Shown piece after piece: positions 34,292 through 43,098 of a stretch of 64,000 bases of DNA. The notes beneath the pieces are model-generated. The model saw only the letters and a program-made list of their open reading frames with translations, did not search any database and was not told the origin of the DNA. Both the position numbers and the translations under genes were made by a program. Each line of letters begins with the position of its first letter. Within the stretch, counting starts at the first letter, position 1. Origin of the DNA: Tateyamaria sp. syn59 (lineage in GTDB: Bacteria; Pseudomonadota; Alphaproteobacteria; Rhodobacterales; Rhodobacteraceae). The stretch spans positions 325,730-389,729 of the forward strand of contig NZ_VCBA01000001.1 in the NCBI RefSeq assembly GCF_007995245.1. The letters are read 5' to 3'.

Positions 34292-34843
34292 TTACGCGTC
34301 TGCGGGTTCTTCAGGCGTAAACGGAATAGAGGAGTGATGCAGGACGATCTTCATCTCGCCATCGTCCATGTGCTGGATGCCAAAGGTGTATTCGACCTTG
34401 ATCTCTTCGCCGTCGGTCGTTGTGAAGAAGTAGTTGCCCATCGCCATGGCTGTGTCACCGATGATGGTCGTGCCTTCGTTTTCCCAGCGCACGGCGGTGT
34501 AGGGTGCGATGGCAAAGCCGCCGTCTTCTTCGATGCTGCCGCCGACGAAGTAGGACAGCGCCTCGTCAAAGGTGCCGCGGAACTGGTCTTCGCTCGCGAG
34601 GGTGGGTTTGAAGAGGACGTCCGCGTCGCCGTAGGCATAGAAGGTTTCGATGTGCTCGCGCGCGGCGGCTTCGTAATCGCCACCATCGGTGTGGACCTGG
34701 CCGATATTCACGATCCCTTCGCCCCAGGCGGTTTTGAATTCGGTGACCTTTTCCGGGGTCAGTGCGTGTTTGTCGGCGGATCCGGCGACGCCCGCGGTGG
34801 CGGCGATGGCAAGGGCGGACGTGAGGGTCAGTGTCTTCAGCAT
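34292..34843 (-). CDS. Secreted NTF2/SnoaL-like hypothetical protein
   Basis: A 183-residue protein with a signal peptide (LKTLTLTSALAIAATAGVAGSADK). The mature part resembles the DUF4440/NTF2-like fold: a helical start, then DADVLFKPTLASEDQFRGTFDEALSYFVGG, strands RWENEGTTIIGDTAMAMGNYFFTT and KVEYTFGIQHMDDGEMKIVLHHSSIPF. The final HHSSIPF is a conserved element of such proteins. It could bind a small ligand in the periplasm; function unknown. Confidence 0.8.
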   Translation of the reverse strand: MLKTLTLTSALAIAATAGVAGSADKHALTPEKVTEFKTAWGEGIVNIGQVHTDGGDYEAAAREHIETFYAYGDADVLFKPTLASEDQFRGTFDEALSYFVGGSIEEDGGFAIAPYTAVRWENEGTTIIGDTAMAMGNYFFTTTDGEEIKVEYTFGIQHMDDGEMKIVLHHSSIPFTPEEPADA

Positions 34844-34993
34844 ACGGCTCTCCTTGGGTTGGGTGTGCCCGGCGTTGGGCGCAGTAGCCAAGATGTGGGA
34901 GGGCGGTGTGTGCGAAACCAATCGAAAGAAGCGTGATTTCCCATAGCTTTTCTGTATGGAGCGGGTGTGGCCGACATGTGTGCCGACGAAAAT

Positions 34994-35018
34994 GGGCGCA
35001 TCCGATGTGGATGCGCCC
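34994..35018 (-). terminator. Hairpin downstream of the 35047-35385 frame
   Basis: GGGCGCATCC-5 bases-GGATGCGCCC is a perfect 10-base stem. Read on the minus strand it is followed by ATTTTCG, a weak terminator tail. Confidence 0.6.
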
Positions 35019-35046
35019 GCCCTCCGTGAGTGGTCGCAAAGGGTCG

Positions 35047-35385
35047 TTAATGCAGTCCGGCGTGAATTTCCCAAAGCACAGATCTGTGCGTGCCGGACTG
35101 CGGGGTGGTGACGGGTCGGTCGCATTGGGTGCTGCCGAAAGATGGAAAAGAGGTGCAGCGCGTCGATAGCGGGAGGTGCGCGGCTGCCGATGTGCTTTGA
35201 TCCCGTGTCCGGGCGATGCCGGTCGTGACGTGGGCGCGCGACAGGGGGTGTCTGATGACCTGTCCTGCAGGATCGGACACATGAGGGAAGATGCCGGGTG
35301 CGAGACAGGGTGTGCTTGGCCCAAAGGACGGGGACGCAACGGCAAATGATGGCTCTCGCGCATCAATGTCCCGGCCTGTGGGCAT
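35047..35385 (-). CDS. Possible small gene, 112 codons, unknown
   Basis: The ATG at 35385 has AGGAG 9 bases upstream, and a terminator-like hairpin follows the TAA after 28 bases. The product is Ser/Thr/Pro-rich with no membrane segment, no domain and weak codon bias, so it may be a chance frame inside a non-coding transcript. Confidence 0.3.
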   Translation of the reverse strand: MPTGRDIDAREPSFAVASPSFGPSTPCLAPGIFPHVSDPAGQVIRHPLSRAHVTTGIARTRDQSTSAAAHLPLSTRCTSFPSFGSTQCDRPVTTPQSGTHRSVLWEIHAGLH

Positions 35386-35848
35386 CTTGCTGGTCTCCTA
35401 AAGTCGCATTCAAAAAGGTCTTGGTGTGGGAACACGCAATAAGCGTCGTGGCTTGACGTTGTGTCAGCAACCCCGGCAAAGGCGGGCTGGCGGAGCTTTG
35501 CCTGTGTGCTGGCGGTGCTTTGCCGAATGGCGTCAATTCTACCAGAAAACGTGAACGCAGTCGGTGTTTGATGCGCAATGCGCCGCCGCATTTGAGGCAG
35601 CGGTGCCCATTTATTGTGCACGCGGAGCGGGTGCCGGATCTTTGCGTTGGCGGGCTACCGGGCGATATGTCCGCCTGTTGCAAGGGCAGCGAGGCACGCA
35701 TTTCCGTCCGGCCAACGGTGTTTAGGAGGCCAAGCCGGTGCCGTTTGGCAGATGTGGCAAAGCGCGGGCGCGCGACCGCATTTTCCGCCGTGTGCGTGGA
35801 CGCGCAGCAGGGGCTTGGCATTTTCGCGTCTGCGCGGCATGAGGGCGC

Positions 35849-36976
35849 ATGAGCAGTTTCTCCTTTGATCTTCAGGCGACCGATGGGCGTGCGCGCACCG
35901 GTGTGATCTCGACCCCGCGGGGCGAGATCCGCACGCCTGCCTTCATGCCTGTGGGCACGGCCGCCACCGTCAAGGCGATGATGCCGGAAAGCGTGCGCGC
36001 CACGGGTGCGGACATTCTGCTGGGCAACACCTATCACCTGATGCTGCGCCCGACGGCCGAGCGGATTGACCGCTTGGGCGGGCTGCATAAATTCATGAAC
36101 TGGGAGCGGCCCATTCTGACCGACAGCGGCGGGTTTCAGGTGATGAGCCTTGCGGGGCTGCGCAAGCTGACCGAAGAGGGCGTGACGTTCAAATCCCACA
36201 TCGACGGCTCCAAACACGCCCTCACGCCGGAGCGGTCGATGGAGATCCAGCGCCTCTTGGGATCCGACATCGTGATGTGTTTTGACGAATGCCCGGCGCT
36301 GCCTGCGGACCGGACCCGTATTGCCGACAGCATGCGCCTGTCCATGCGGTGGGCACAGCGGTCGCGCGATGCCTTTGGTGACAGGCCGGGCCATGCGCTG
36401 TTTGGCATTCAGCAGGGCGGGCTTGAACAGGATCTGCGCGAGGAAAGCGCCCAGGCGCTGAAAGAGATCGGGTTCGAAGGCTATGCGGTGGGCGGCCTGG
36501 CCGTGGGCGAGGGGCAGGAGGCGATGTTCGGTTGCCTCGACTATGCGCCGGATCAGTTGCCCGTAGACAAGCCGCGCTATCTGATGGGCGTGGGCAAGCC
36601 GGACGACATCGTCGGTGCGGTCGCGCGCGGCATCGACATGATGGATTGTGTGCTGCCGTCACGGTCAGGGCGCACGGGACAGGTGTTCACCCGGCGCGGG
36701 GTCATCAACATCAAGAACGCGCGCCATGCTGACGATCCGCGCCCTCTGGACGAGGCGTGCACCTGTCCGGCCTGTTCCAATTATTCCCGAGCCTATTTGC
36801 ATCACGTGTTCCGGGCGCAAGAGATGATTTCGGGGATGCTGCTGACCTGGCACAACCTGCATTACTATCAGGAGATCATGCAGGGCATGCGCGACGCGAT
36901 CGCGGCGGGCACCTTCGAGGCGTGGCAGGCAGAATTTCATGCGATGCGCGCGCAGGGCGATATAGACCCCCTTTGA
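35849..36976 (+). CDS. tgt: tRNA-guanine transglycosylase
   Basis: Exchanges G34 for preQ1 in tRNAs with GUN anticodons (including tRNA-Asp, two copies of which lie at 45.8 kb). The 375-residue product has [16 protein letters not shown], the nucleophile-bearing [12 protein letters not shown] and [13 protein letters not shown], the [32 protein letters not shown] block, and the zinc site C-T-C-x-x-C...H ([17 protein letters not shown]). Length is standard. No other queuosine gene is adjacent. Confidence 0.97.
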   Translation: MSSFSFDLQATDGRARTGVISTPRGEIRTPAFMPVGTAATVKAMMPESVRATGADILLGNTYHLMLRPTAERIDRLGGLHKFMNWERPILTDSGGFQVMSLAGLRKLTEEGVTFKSHIDGSKHALTPERSMEIQRLLGSDIVMCFDECPALPADRTRIADSMRLSMRWAQRSRDAFGDRPGHALFGIQQGGLEQDLREESAQALKEIGFEGYAVGGLAVGEGQEAMFGCLDYAPDQLPVDKPRYLMGVGKPDDIVGAVARGIDMMDCVLPSRSGRTGQVFTRRGVINIKNARHADDPRPLDEACTCPACSNYSRAYLHHVFRAQEMISGMLLTWHNLHYYQEIMQGMRDAIAAGTFEAWQAEFHAMRAQGDIDPL

Positions 36977-37036
36977 CAGGGTCTAACAGCGCATGGTTTT
37001 CCAACATTTGATCGCGTAGCAATTGAGAGGTGCGTC

Positions 37037-37828
37037 ATGATCCTGAAACGGCTGCTGCAAAAACTTGGCGATGTAATCGGGCGGCCGCGCGCCGAAGCGC
37101 CCTGGCTGGACATGCTGAACAGCGGCACCTTTCCGATGGGTCATGAGGAGGCGTTCAAGTACACGTCGGGTCAGATTCCGATCCCGAACGAAGTGTTGCG
37201 CCAGACGGTCAGCCGCCCTGATCTGGGCGGGTTCTATTTCATCGGCGAAAGCTGGTCGTTGGTTATTTCACAGCTGTTGCAGGGCCTGCCGGGGCCGCAC
37301 TTCAACGTGCTGGATGTGGGATGCGGTGTTGGAAAGACGGCGCGTTTTCTAACGCTGGATCCCCGGATCAATTATATCGGCTTTGACATCTTCAAACCGG
37401 CCATCGACTGGGCGAACGATGCCTTTTCGCCAGTTGTGGGCAGGCGGTTTCAGTTCGTGCATTTCGACGGCATTTCCAAGTTCTACAATCCCGGCGGCAC
37501 GATCCCCGCGACAGAATACCAGTTTCCTGCCGAGGATGAGACTGTCGATCTGGCCTTTGCCGCAAGTCTGTTCACGCATCTTTATGAAGATGACATGCGG
37601 GCCTATCTGCGGCAGACGGCCCGCGTGCTGACACCGCATGGTCTTGCGCTTTACTCGATCAAGGAGGTGCGGGGTGATCAGGCGCAGGAACCCATCAGCG
37701 GAACGGAGCAGAGCATCGAGATGACCCGCGACTTCTTTGTGCAATGCGCACGGGAGGAGGGATTGGAATTGCATGACCCCGGGCGCGTCATCTGCGGGCA
37801 AAGGGCTGTTGTCCTGCGCAAAGCCTGA
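37037..37828 (+). CDS. Class I SAM-dependent methyltransferase
   Basis: A 263-residue protein with the SAM-binding motif I FNVLDVGCGVGKTARFL, acidic motif YIGFDIF and post-motif VDLAFAASLFTHLYEDDMRAYLRQTARVLTPHGLALYSI. An N-terminal about 60-residue extension (RAEAPWLDMLNSGTFPMGHEE) precedes the domain. The ATG at 37037 has GAGAGG upstream. The substrate is not evident and tgt upstream is probably unrelated. Confidence 0.9.
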   Translation: MILKRLLQKLGDVIGRPRAEAPWLDMLNSGTFPMGHEEAFKYTSGQIPIPNEVLRQTVSRPDLGGFYFIGESWSLVISQLLQGLPGPHFNVLDVGCGVGKTARFLTLDPRINYIGFDIFKPAIDWANDAFSPVVGRRFQFVHFDGISKFYNPGGTIPATEYQFPAEDETVDLAFAASLFTHLYEDDMRAYLRQTARVLTPHGLALYSIKEVRGDQAQEPISGTEQSIEMTRDFFVQCAREEGLELHDPGRVICGQRAVVLRKA

Positions 37829-37920
37829 GGTTTCGCAGTCAGGGTCAGGAATACCTCCATCGTGTGTCGTGGGCGGCGCTGCTAGGGTCAGCCCAGTCAC
37901 GCACCCTGGGGGGGACCGCC

Positions 37921-37989
37921 ATGCAATTTGCCGTGTTTTCGTTTGTCTGGTTTTCAGTATCTGCTCTGGCGGTCCTCACTCTGGTGTGA
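37921..37989 (+). CDS. Possible 22-residue hydrophobic peptide
   Basis: An ATG preceded by GGGGGGA (6 bases) encodes MQFAVFSFVWFSVSALAVLT plus two residues, essentially a single membrane helix. It could be a small membrane peptide or chance; there is no homology evidence. Confidence 0.3.
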   Translation: MQFAVFSFVWFSVSALAVLTLV

Positions 37990-38039
37990 GTGGCGGGGTT
38001 GGTGCGTTTCGCGCGTGCCAGCCCTTCGCTTCATCGGAA

Positions 38040-38432
38040 TTACGCTGCAATCAGCGCCAGCGCCCATCCCGCCATGCCGATCTGCGCAAGCTGGATCACG
38101 ACGCTGACCCCATGCAGCATCTTGAACCGTCCCGCATTCTCCGCATCGGTCGCCGCGTTGATCTGAAGCATCAGCATCTGGCGCGCATAGACTGTGCTGA
38201 GCGCGATGCCGATCAGCAACCAGGCGGCCAACGTGCTGACAAAGTAGGCGACAATCCCGGTTATGGCAGCCGTGCCGATCACCCACAGGTAATAGTGCGG
38301 AAACGTGTTGCGGATGCCGCGCCGCGCGTCGTCCGGGCCGTAAACGGCAAAGAGCACGGCGGCAAAACCGAAGGAAAACAGCGTCATCCCGCCAAAAAGC
38401 AGGGCGGTGAGCAGCAGCGCGAACGTGGTCAT
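38040..38432 (-). CDS. DUF4149/TMEM205-like membrane protein
   Basis: A 130-residue protein with four hydrophobic helices. TTFALLLTALLFGGMTLFSFGFAAVLFAVYG leads into a short polar loop with RNTFPHYYLWVIGTAAITGIVAYFVS, then LAAWLLIGIALSTVYARQMLMLQIN and VVIQLAQIGMAGWALALIA. The F-x-F-x-x-A..Y...FPHYY arrangement recalls DUF4149/TMEM205-type proteins. Function unknown. Confidence 0.75.
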   Translation of the reverse strand: MTTFALLLTALLFGGMTLFSFGFAAVLFAVYGPDDARRGIRNTFPHYYLWVIGTAAITGIVAYFVSTLAAWLLIGIALSTVYARQMLMLQINAATDAENAGRFKMLHGVSVVIQLAQIGMAGWALALIAA

Positions 38433-38749
38433 AAGTCAAATCCTCCTGAGCGATGGGATTTAGGCCGTCTGCCCACGGATCAAGCAGTGTGCGGAGGCGC
38501 AGATTGCCGCACAGTCATGTGCTTTTTCAGGTATCTTGGGGGTGTTGTGGCGCGGACCACGACAATTTGTGCCAAAAAACTGGGGACAGTTTGCCCGGCC
38601 CCATTGCACCCTTGCCCCGTGCGCGTCAGGATACACCTTGAAACCCGAGGGCTGGGATCACAGATCAGACAGTCCGAACCACGGAGACAGCCAACGGTTG
38701 CCGCAAAGCGGGGCCACGCTGTCTTGCCAATGATAAGGAACTTTTGAGC
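38433..38749. other. Non-coding region upstream of lon
   Basis: The 317-base gap between divergent membrane protein and lon holds no gene that I can support. CTTGAAA at 38637-38643 resembles a heat-shock (RpoH) -35 element, which would suit lon, but I do not see a clear partner -10. Confidence 0.4.
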
Positions 38750-41158
38750 ATGCAAGAGCCACTCAACGCCTCTTACCCGGTGCTGCCGTTACGCGACATT
38801 GTGGTTTTCCCCCACATGATCGTGCCCCTGTTCGTGGGCCGCGACAAGTCGGTGCGCGCGCTGGAAGAGGTCATGGCAGACGACAAGCAGATCCTGCTGT
38901 CGAGCCAGATTGATCCGTCCGAGGACGACCCCGAAGCCTCCGGCATCTTCAAGGCTGGCGTGCTGGCCAATGTGCTGCAACTGCTGAAATTGCCCGACGG
39001 CACCGTGAAGGTGCTGGTCGAAGGGCAGGCGCGGGTGCGCATCACCGAATACCTGGACAACGACAACTTCTTCGAGGCGCGCGCCGAGTATCTGACCGAG
39101 ATGCCGGGTGACGTCGCCACGACCGAGGCGCTGCTGCGGTCCGTCGCCGACGAGTTCGAGCGTTATGCCAAGGTGAAGAAGAACATTCCCGAAGAGGCGC
39201 TGGCCGCTGTCGGAGAGACGACCGAGCCTGCGAAACTGGCCGACCTGGTGGCCGGGCATCTGGGCATCGAGGTCGATCAAAAGCAGGACCTGCTTGAGAC
39301 GCTGGCGGTGAGCGAGCGTTTGGAGAAGGTCTATGGCCTGATGCAGGGCGAGATGTCTGTGTTGCAGGTCGAGAAGAAGATCAAGACCCGCGTGAAGTCG
39401 CAGATGGAGCGGACGCAGCGCGAGTATTACCTGAACGAACAGATGAAGGCGATCCAGCAGGAGCTGGGCGATGGCGAGGACGGCAAGAACGAAGTTGCTG
39501 AACTTGAAGCGAAAATCGCCGAGACCAAGCTGTCGAAAGAGGCCAAGGAGAAGGCCGAGGCGGAGCTGAAGAAGCTCAAGAACATGTCGCCGATGTCTGC
39601 CGAGGCCACTGTGGTGCGCAACTATCTTGACTGGATGCTGTCGATCCCGTGGGGCGTGAAATCCCGCGTGAAGAAAGATCTGGGCCGGGCGCAGAACATT
39701 CTGGACGCCGACCACTATGGCCTTGAGAAGGTCAAGGAGCGGATCGTCGAGTATCTTGCGGTGCAGCAGCGCTCGAAGAAGATGAAGGGCCCGATCATGT
39801 GCCTGGTCGGTCCTCCGGGTGTGGGTAAAACCTCGCTCGGGAAGTCGGTTGCAAAGGCGACGGGGCGCGAGTTTATCCGCATCTCTTTGGGTGGTGTGCG
39901 CGATGAGAGCGAGATTCGCGGCCACCGGCGGACATATATCGGCTCGATGCCAGGCAAAATCATTCAAGCGCTGAAAAAGGCCAAGACGACGAACCCGCTG
40001 ATCCTGCTCGATGAGATCGACAAGATGGGGCAAGACTTCCGGGGCGATCCGGCTTCGGCGATGCTTGAGGTGCTGGACCCGGAGCAGAACGGCACGTTTG
40101 TGGACCACTATCTTGAGGTCGAATACGACCTGTCGAACGTGATGTTCCTGACCACGTCGAACAGCTACAATATGCCTGGGCCACTGCTGGACCGGATGGA
40201 GATCATTCCGCTGGCCGGCTACACCGAGGATGAAAAGCGCGAGATTGCGAAGCAGCATCTGATCGCCAAGCAGGTCAAAAACCATGGTCTGAAAGCCAAG
40301 GAGTTTGAGCTGCAGGACGAAGCGCTGAGCGACATCATCCGCTACTACACGCGGGAAGCTGGCGTGCGGAACCTGGAGCGTGAGATCGCCAAGGTGGCAC
40401 GGAAATCGCTGACCAAGATCGTCAAGAAAGAGGTTGAGGAAGTTGTTGTAACCTCTGAAAATCTTGATGATTTTCTTGGTGTGCGGAAACACCGTTACGG
40501 GTTGGCCGAGCAGGACGATCAGATCGGTGTGGTGACCGGGCTGGCGTGGACATCGGTGGGCGGTGATTTGCTGCACATCGAGGCGCTGAAGCTGCCGGGC
40601 AAGGGTCGGATGAAGACCACCGGTAAGCTGGGCGATGTGATGAAGGAATCCATCGACGCGGCGTCGTCCTATGTGCGGTCAATCAGTCCCGAGATCGGGG
40701 TGAAGCCGCCGCAGTTCGACAAGATCGACATCCACGTACACGTGCCGGATGGTGCAACGCCCAAGGATGGGCCGTCTGCGGGCCTCGCTATGGTGACGTC
40801 GATTGTGTCGGTGCTGACTGGCATTCCGGTCCGCAAGGATATCGCCATGACCGGCGAGGTATCCTTGCGCGGCAACGCGATGCCCATCGGTGGCCTCAAG
40901 GAGAAGCTGCTGGCGGCGCTGCGCGGCGGGATCAAGACCGTTCTCATTCCCGAAGAGAACGAGAAGGACCTGGCCGATATTCCGGACAATGTGAAGGACG
41001 GGCTGGAAATCATCCCCGTCACCCACGTGACAGAGGTGCTGAAGCGCGCGCTTGTGTCGAAACCCGACGCCATCGAGTGGGACGAGGCAGCCGAAGAAGC
41101 GGCGGCGGCCGCTGCGGCGACTGCGCGTGACACGGGCACGGGTGCCACGGCACACTGA
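38750..41158 (+). CDS. lon: ATP-dependent protease La (Lon)
   Basis: Hexameric cytosolic AAA+ protease that degrades misfolded and short-lived proteins. The 802-residue product has the LAN substrate domain (YPVLPLRDIVVFPHMIVPLFVGR), the AAA+ Walker A GPPGVGKTSLGKS near residue 354, and Walker B LILLDEIDKM. The protease domain has the Ser-Lys dyad S676 (DGPSAGLAM) and K719 (GGLKEKLLAALRGG), 43 residues apart as in E. coli. The start at ATG 38750 is 10 bases from AAGGA; an in-frame TTG at 38744 is possible. It is followed by its own terminator and an HU-like gene. Confidence 0.97.
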   Translation: MQEPLNASYPVLPLRDIVVFPHMIVPLFVGRDKSVRALEEVMADDKQILLSSQIDPSEDDPEASGIFKAGVLANVLQLLKLPDGTVKVLVEGQARVRITEYLDNDNFFEARAEYLTEMPGDVATTEALLRSVADEFERYAKVKKNIPEEALAAVGETTEPAKLADLVAGHLGIEVDQKQDLLETLAVSERLEKVYGLMQGEMSVLQVEKKIKTRVKSQMERTQREYYLNEQMKAIQQELGDGEDGKNEVAELEAKIAETKLSKEAKEKAEAELKKLKNMSPMSAEATVVRNYLDWMLSIPWGVKSRVKKDLGRAQNILDADHYGLEKVKERIVEYLAVQQRSKKMKGPIMCLVGPPGVGKTSLGKSVAKATGREFIRISLGGVRDESEIRGHRRTYIGSMPGKIIQALKKAKTTNPLILLDEIDKMGQDFRGDPASAMLEVLDPEQNGTFVDHYLEVEYDLSNVMFLTTSNSYNMPGPLLDRMEIIPLAGYTEDEKREIAKQHLIAKQVKNHGLKAKEFELQDEALSDIIRYYTREAGVRNLEREIAKVARKSLTKIVKKEVEEVVVTSENLDDFLGVRKHRYGLAEQDDQIGVVTGLAWTSVGGDLLHIEALKLPGKGRMKTTGKLGDVMKESIDAASSYVRSISPEIGVKPPQFDKIDIHVHVPDGATPKDGPSAGLAMVTSIVSVLTGIPVRKDIAMTGEVSLRGNAMPIGGLKEKLLAALRGGIKTVLIPEENEKDLADIPDNVKDGLEIIPVTHVTEVLKRALVSKPDAIEWDEAAEEAAAAAAATARDTGTGATAH

Positions 41159-41174
41159 GCTGGATGAAATCGAG

Positions 41175-41210
41175 AAAGGCGCGTAAGCAATTGCTTGCGC
41201 GCCTTTTTTT
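41175..41210 (+). terminator. Intrinsic terminator of lon
   Basis: AAAGGCGCG and TAAGC pair with GCTT and CGCGCCTTT around AATT, followed by T7. Strong and well placed 17 bases after the stop. Confidence 0.9.
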
Positions 41211-41346
41211 GTGGCAGCGGCCCTGGCGCAGTGAGCAGGATCGCGTAGAGGTGGCGCAGCACCGCAACCGGATGTCACGGTTGTGGAATAGGAAAGGGTT
41301 TCACGGTAGGGTCGCGCGCAAGCAGTCCTGATAAATGAGGCCGAAA

Positions 41347-41811
41347 ATGGCGACCCGCACCACAAAGTCCACAACCAAGACAACGAGCAGCCGCACGCGC
41401 AAGCCGCGTGCGACATCGACAAAGACCAAGACGTCGACAACCTCCCCGACATCGAAAACCGAAACGACGACGACATCTAAAACCACGGTCGTCGTCGACG
41501 CGCCGACACCGGTCGTGTCCGGCCCGATGATGCGCAAGAAAGAGTTGGTCGAGGCGGTCGTCGCGCGCAGCGGATTGAAGAAGAAGGATGTCAAACCGGC
41601 TGTCGAGGCAACCCTGGCCGTGCTGGGGGAGGCGTTGAAAGAGGGGCGTTCGATGAACCTGGAGCCCATGGGCAAGGTCAAGATCAATCGCGAAAAGAAG
41701 CTGGCATCGGGCCGCATGATGGTGGCGCGCATCCGGCAGCGTGAGCCGAAACTGAGAGATCTGGCAGAGACGCCTGACAGCCCTGCGGCACCCGATCCTG
41801 CGGCGGACTAG
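41347..41811 (+). CDS. HU-family DNA-binding protein with Thr/Ser/Lys N-terminal tail
   Basis: A 154-residue protein. Residues 1-60 are a low-complexity tail of T, S, K and R (ATRTTKSTTKTTSSRTRKPR, then TTTTSKTTVVVDAPTPVVSG). Residues about 61-140 are an HU/IHF fold: MMRKKELVEAVVARSGLKKKDVKPAVEATLAVLGEALKEGRSMNLEPMGKVKINREKKLASGRMMVARIRQREPKL. The tail resembles eukaryotic H1-like and actinobacterial tailed HU arrangements. The GAGG 6 bases before the ATG at 41347 favours this start over 41335. It follows lon but has its own promoter space. It is presumably nucleoid-associated. Confidence 0.9.
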   Translation: MATRTTKSTTKTTSSRTRKPRATSTKTKTSTTSPTSKTETTTTSKTTVVVDAPTPVVSGPMMRKKELVEAVVARSGLKKKDVKPAVEATLAVLGEALKEGRSMNLEPMGKVKINREKKLASGRMMVARIRQREPKLRDLAETPDSPAAPDPAAD

Positions 41812-41868
41812 TTTTTGGCGCAGCCCCTCTTGCATGGGTCCGCGCAGTTGGCTAAGACGCGCGAACTT

Positions 41869-41943
41869 GGGTGATTAGCTCAGTGGTAGAGCGCTTCGTT
41901 CACATCGAAGATGTCAGGAGTTCGAATCTCTTATCACCCACCA
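41869..41943 (+). tRNA. tRNA-Val (anticodon CAC)
   Basis: Cloverleaf with acceptor GGGTGAT/ATCACCC, encoded CCA and D-arm GCTCAGTGGTAGAGC. The anticodon stem is CTTCG/CGAAG with loop TTCACAT (anticodon CAC), and the T-loop is TTCGAAT. 75 bases. Confidence 0.95.
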
Positions 41944-41986
41944 TTTACACCCGATGTGCTGAGCGGAACCGGGCCGAGTTTTGAGA

Positions 41987-42053
41987 GCCTGACCGACGCG
42001 CGCCGCCTGTGGCGGCACTTTGGGTCAGGCGTTCAGATCTCTTGTCTCCCACC
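41987..42053. other. Hairpin and tRNA 3'-half remnant downstream of tRNA-Val(CAC)
   Basis: GCCTGACC/GGTCAGGC (41987-41994, 42023-42030) encloses GCCGCC/GGCGGC. Bases 42024-42053 match 41913-41942 of the upstream tRNA at 25 of 30 positions, through its T-arm and acceptor with CC end. The outer stem matches the hairpin at 42860-42899 with a compensatory pair change. Confidence 0.6.
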
Positions 42054-42055
42054 GT

Positions 42056-42082
42056 CAAAAGCAGACCAAGCGGTGTGCTTTT
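42056..42082 (+). terminator. Possible terminator of tRNA-Val(CAC) unit
   Basis: AAAAGCA/TGCTTTT stem (42056-42082) with a 13-base loop followed by GTTGTTTTTG. Confidence 0.45.
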
Positions 42083-42114
42083 GTTGTTTTTGAAGGGGCA
42101 CAGAAGGGGGCACC

Positions 42115-42687
42115 GTGGCTTTTCAACCGATCTACGTGATGCGTCATGGCGAGACTGTCTGGAACGCCGAGGGGCGCTTTCAGGGCGCACTGAATTCACC
42201 GTTGACAGACACGGGCCGCGCGCAGGCGCAGCAACTGGCCGATACGCTGGCCAACCATGACCTGACCGGGTTTGATGTGCGCGTCAGCCCGCAGGGCCGC
42301 GCCTTTGAGACAGCGGCGATTGCGCTCGCACGGCAGGTTCTTGAACTGCACACTGACACCCGCCTGTGCGAGATCGGTGTCGGGCTCTGGTCCGGCAAGC
42401 TGAGAAGCGAGGTGGGGCCGGTCGGTGCCGTACTTGAGGACACGCCGGACGGCCCGCTGGCCTTGTACGAACATGCGCCGGAGGGCGAGGGCTTTGCCGC
42501 CCTGCGCGTGCGGTGCGAGGCATTTCTGGGCAGCTTGACCGCGCCCACGCTGTGCGTAACCCACGGGATCACGTCGCGCATGTTGCGCGCCGTTGCGTTG
42601 GGCGCGCCATCGGCCAGTCTGGGTGATCTTCCGGGCGGGCAGGGCATGGTCTATGTGGTCGAAGACGGGGTGCATCGGCGCTTGTGA
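42115..42687 (+). CDS. Histidine phosphatase family protein
   Basis: Phosphoglycerate-mutase-like phosphatase, 190 residues, with the phosphohistidine motif YVMRHGETVWNAEGRFQG. It also has the second R/H region VRVSPQGRAFETAAIAL, the acceptor E in RLCEIGVGLWSG and the C-terminal LCVTHGITSRMLRAVALG. The GTG start at 42115 is preceded by AGAAGGGGG. It is too short and divergent for a true glycolytic mutase; substrate unknown. It lies between the two tRNA-Val genes. Confidence 0.93.
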   Translation: MAFQPIYVMRHGETVWNAEGRFQGALNSPLTDTGRAQAQQLADTLANHDLTGFDVRVSPQGRAFETAAIALARQVLELHTDTRLCEIGVGLWSGKLRSEVGPVGAVLEDTPDGPLALYEHAPEGEGFAALRVRCEAFLGSLTAPTLCVTHGITSRMLRAVALGAPSASLGDLPGGQGMVYVVEDGVHRRL

Positions 42688-42735
42688 CATTGCACTTGCG
42701 AACCGGGTGCCCCTTGTCCTAAAAACGCGTCGGAC

Positions 42736-42811
<76 letters not shown>

Positions 42812-42859
42812 TAGTTCGCTCTGTTCCACTTGGTTCCATTGCTGCGCTTCGTTCGTAGG

Positions 42860-42899
42860 CCCGACCGACGCGCGCCGCTGTCCGGTACTGTTGGTCGGG
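42860..42899. other. Hairpin downstream of tRNA-Val(TAC)
   Basis: CCCGACC/GGTCGGG outer stem around GACGCGCGCCGC. It is the partner of the hairpin at 41987-42030, which shares the core sequence but has CCTGACC/GGTCAGG, a paired T-A to C-G change. Confidence 0.55.
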
Positions 42900-43098
42900 A
42901 CTGGGATACTTCATCACTTTGAAGATCGCACTCGCCCTGAGGCGTGTTTTTGAGCGGTATTGGACACCTGTTGCACAGATTGCGGGACTTGGGTGACCGT
43001 GGAGTGTTCCTTCTGCCTATCAGGGTCACGTTGTGGCAATTCTGGGGGGCAGGCGAGACATTTTGTGATATACTATAACCCATACCTGGGGGTTGGTT

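Larger units (their letters stand above)
34844..35848. other. Gene-poor kilobase between secreted protein gene and tgt
   Basis: No recognisable protein family occurs on either strand in about 1 kb. Contents seen are a perfect hairpin (34994-35018), one minus-strand frame with a good RBS (35047-35385), and a region 35400-35848 with many short cross-frames but no convincing start. It may hold a decayed gene, an sRNA or the tgt promoter. Confidence 0.5.

Noticed and set aside
38744-38749. TTG start for lon
   Set aside because: ATG at 38750 is in frame with AAGGA at workable distance and matches the family start.
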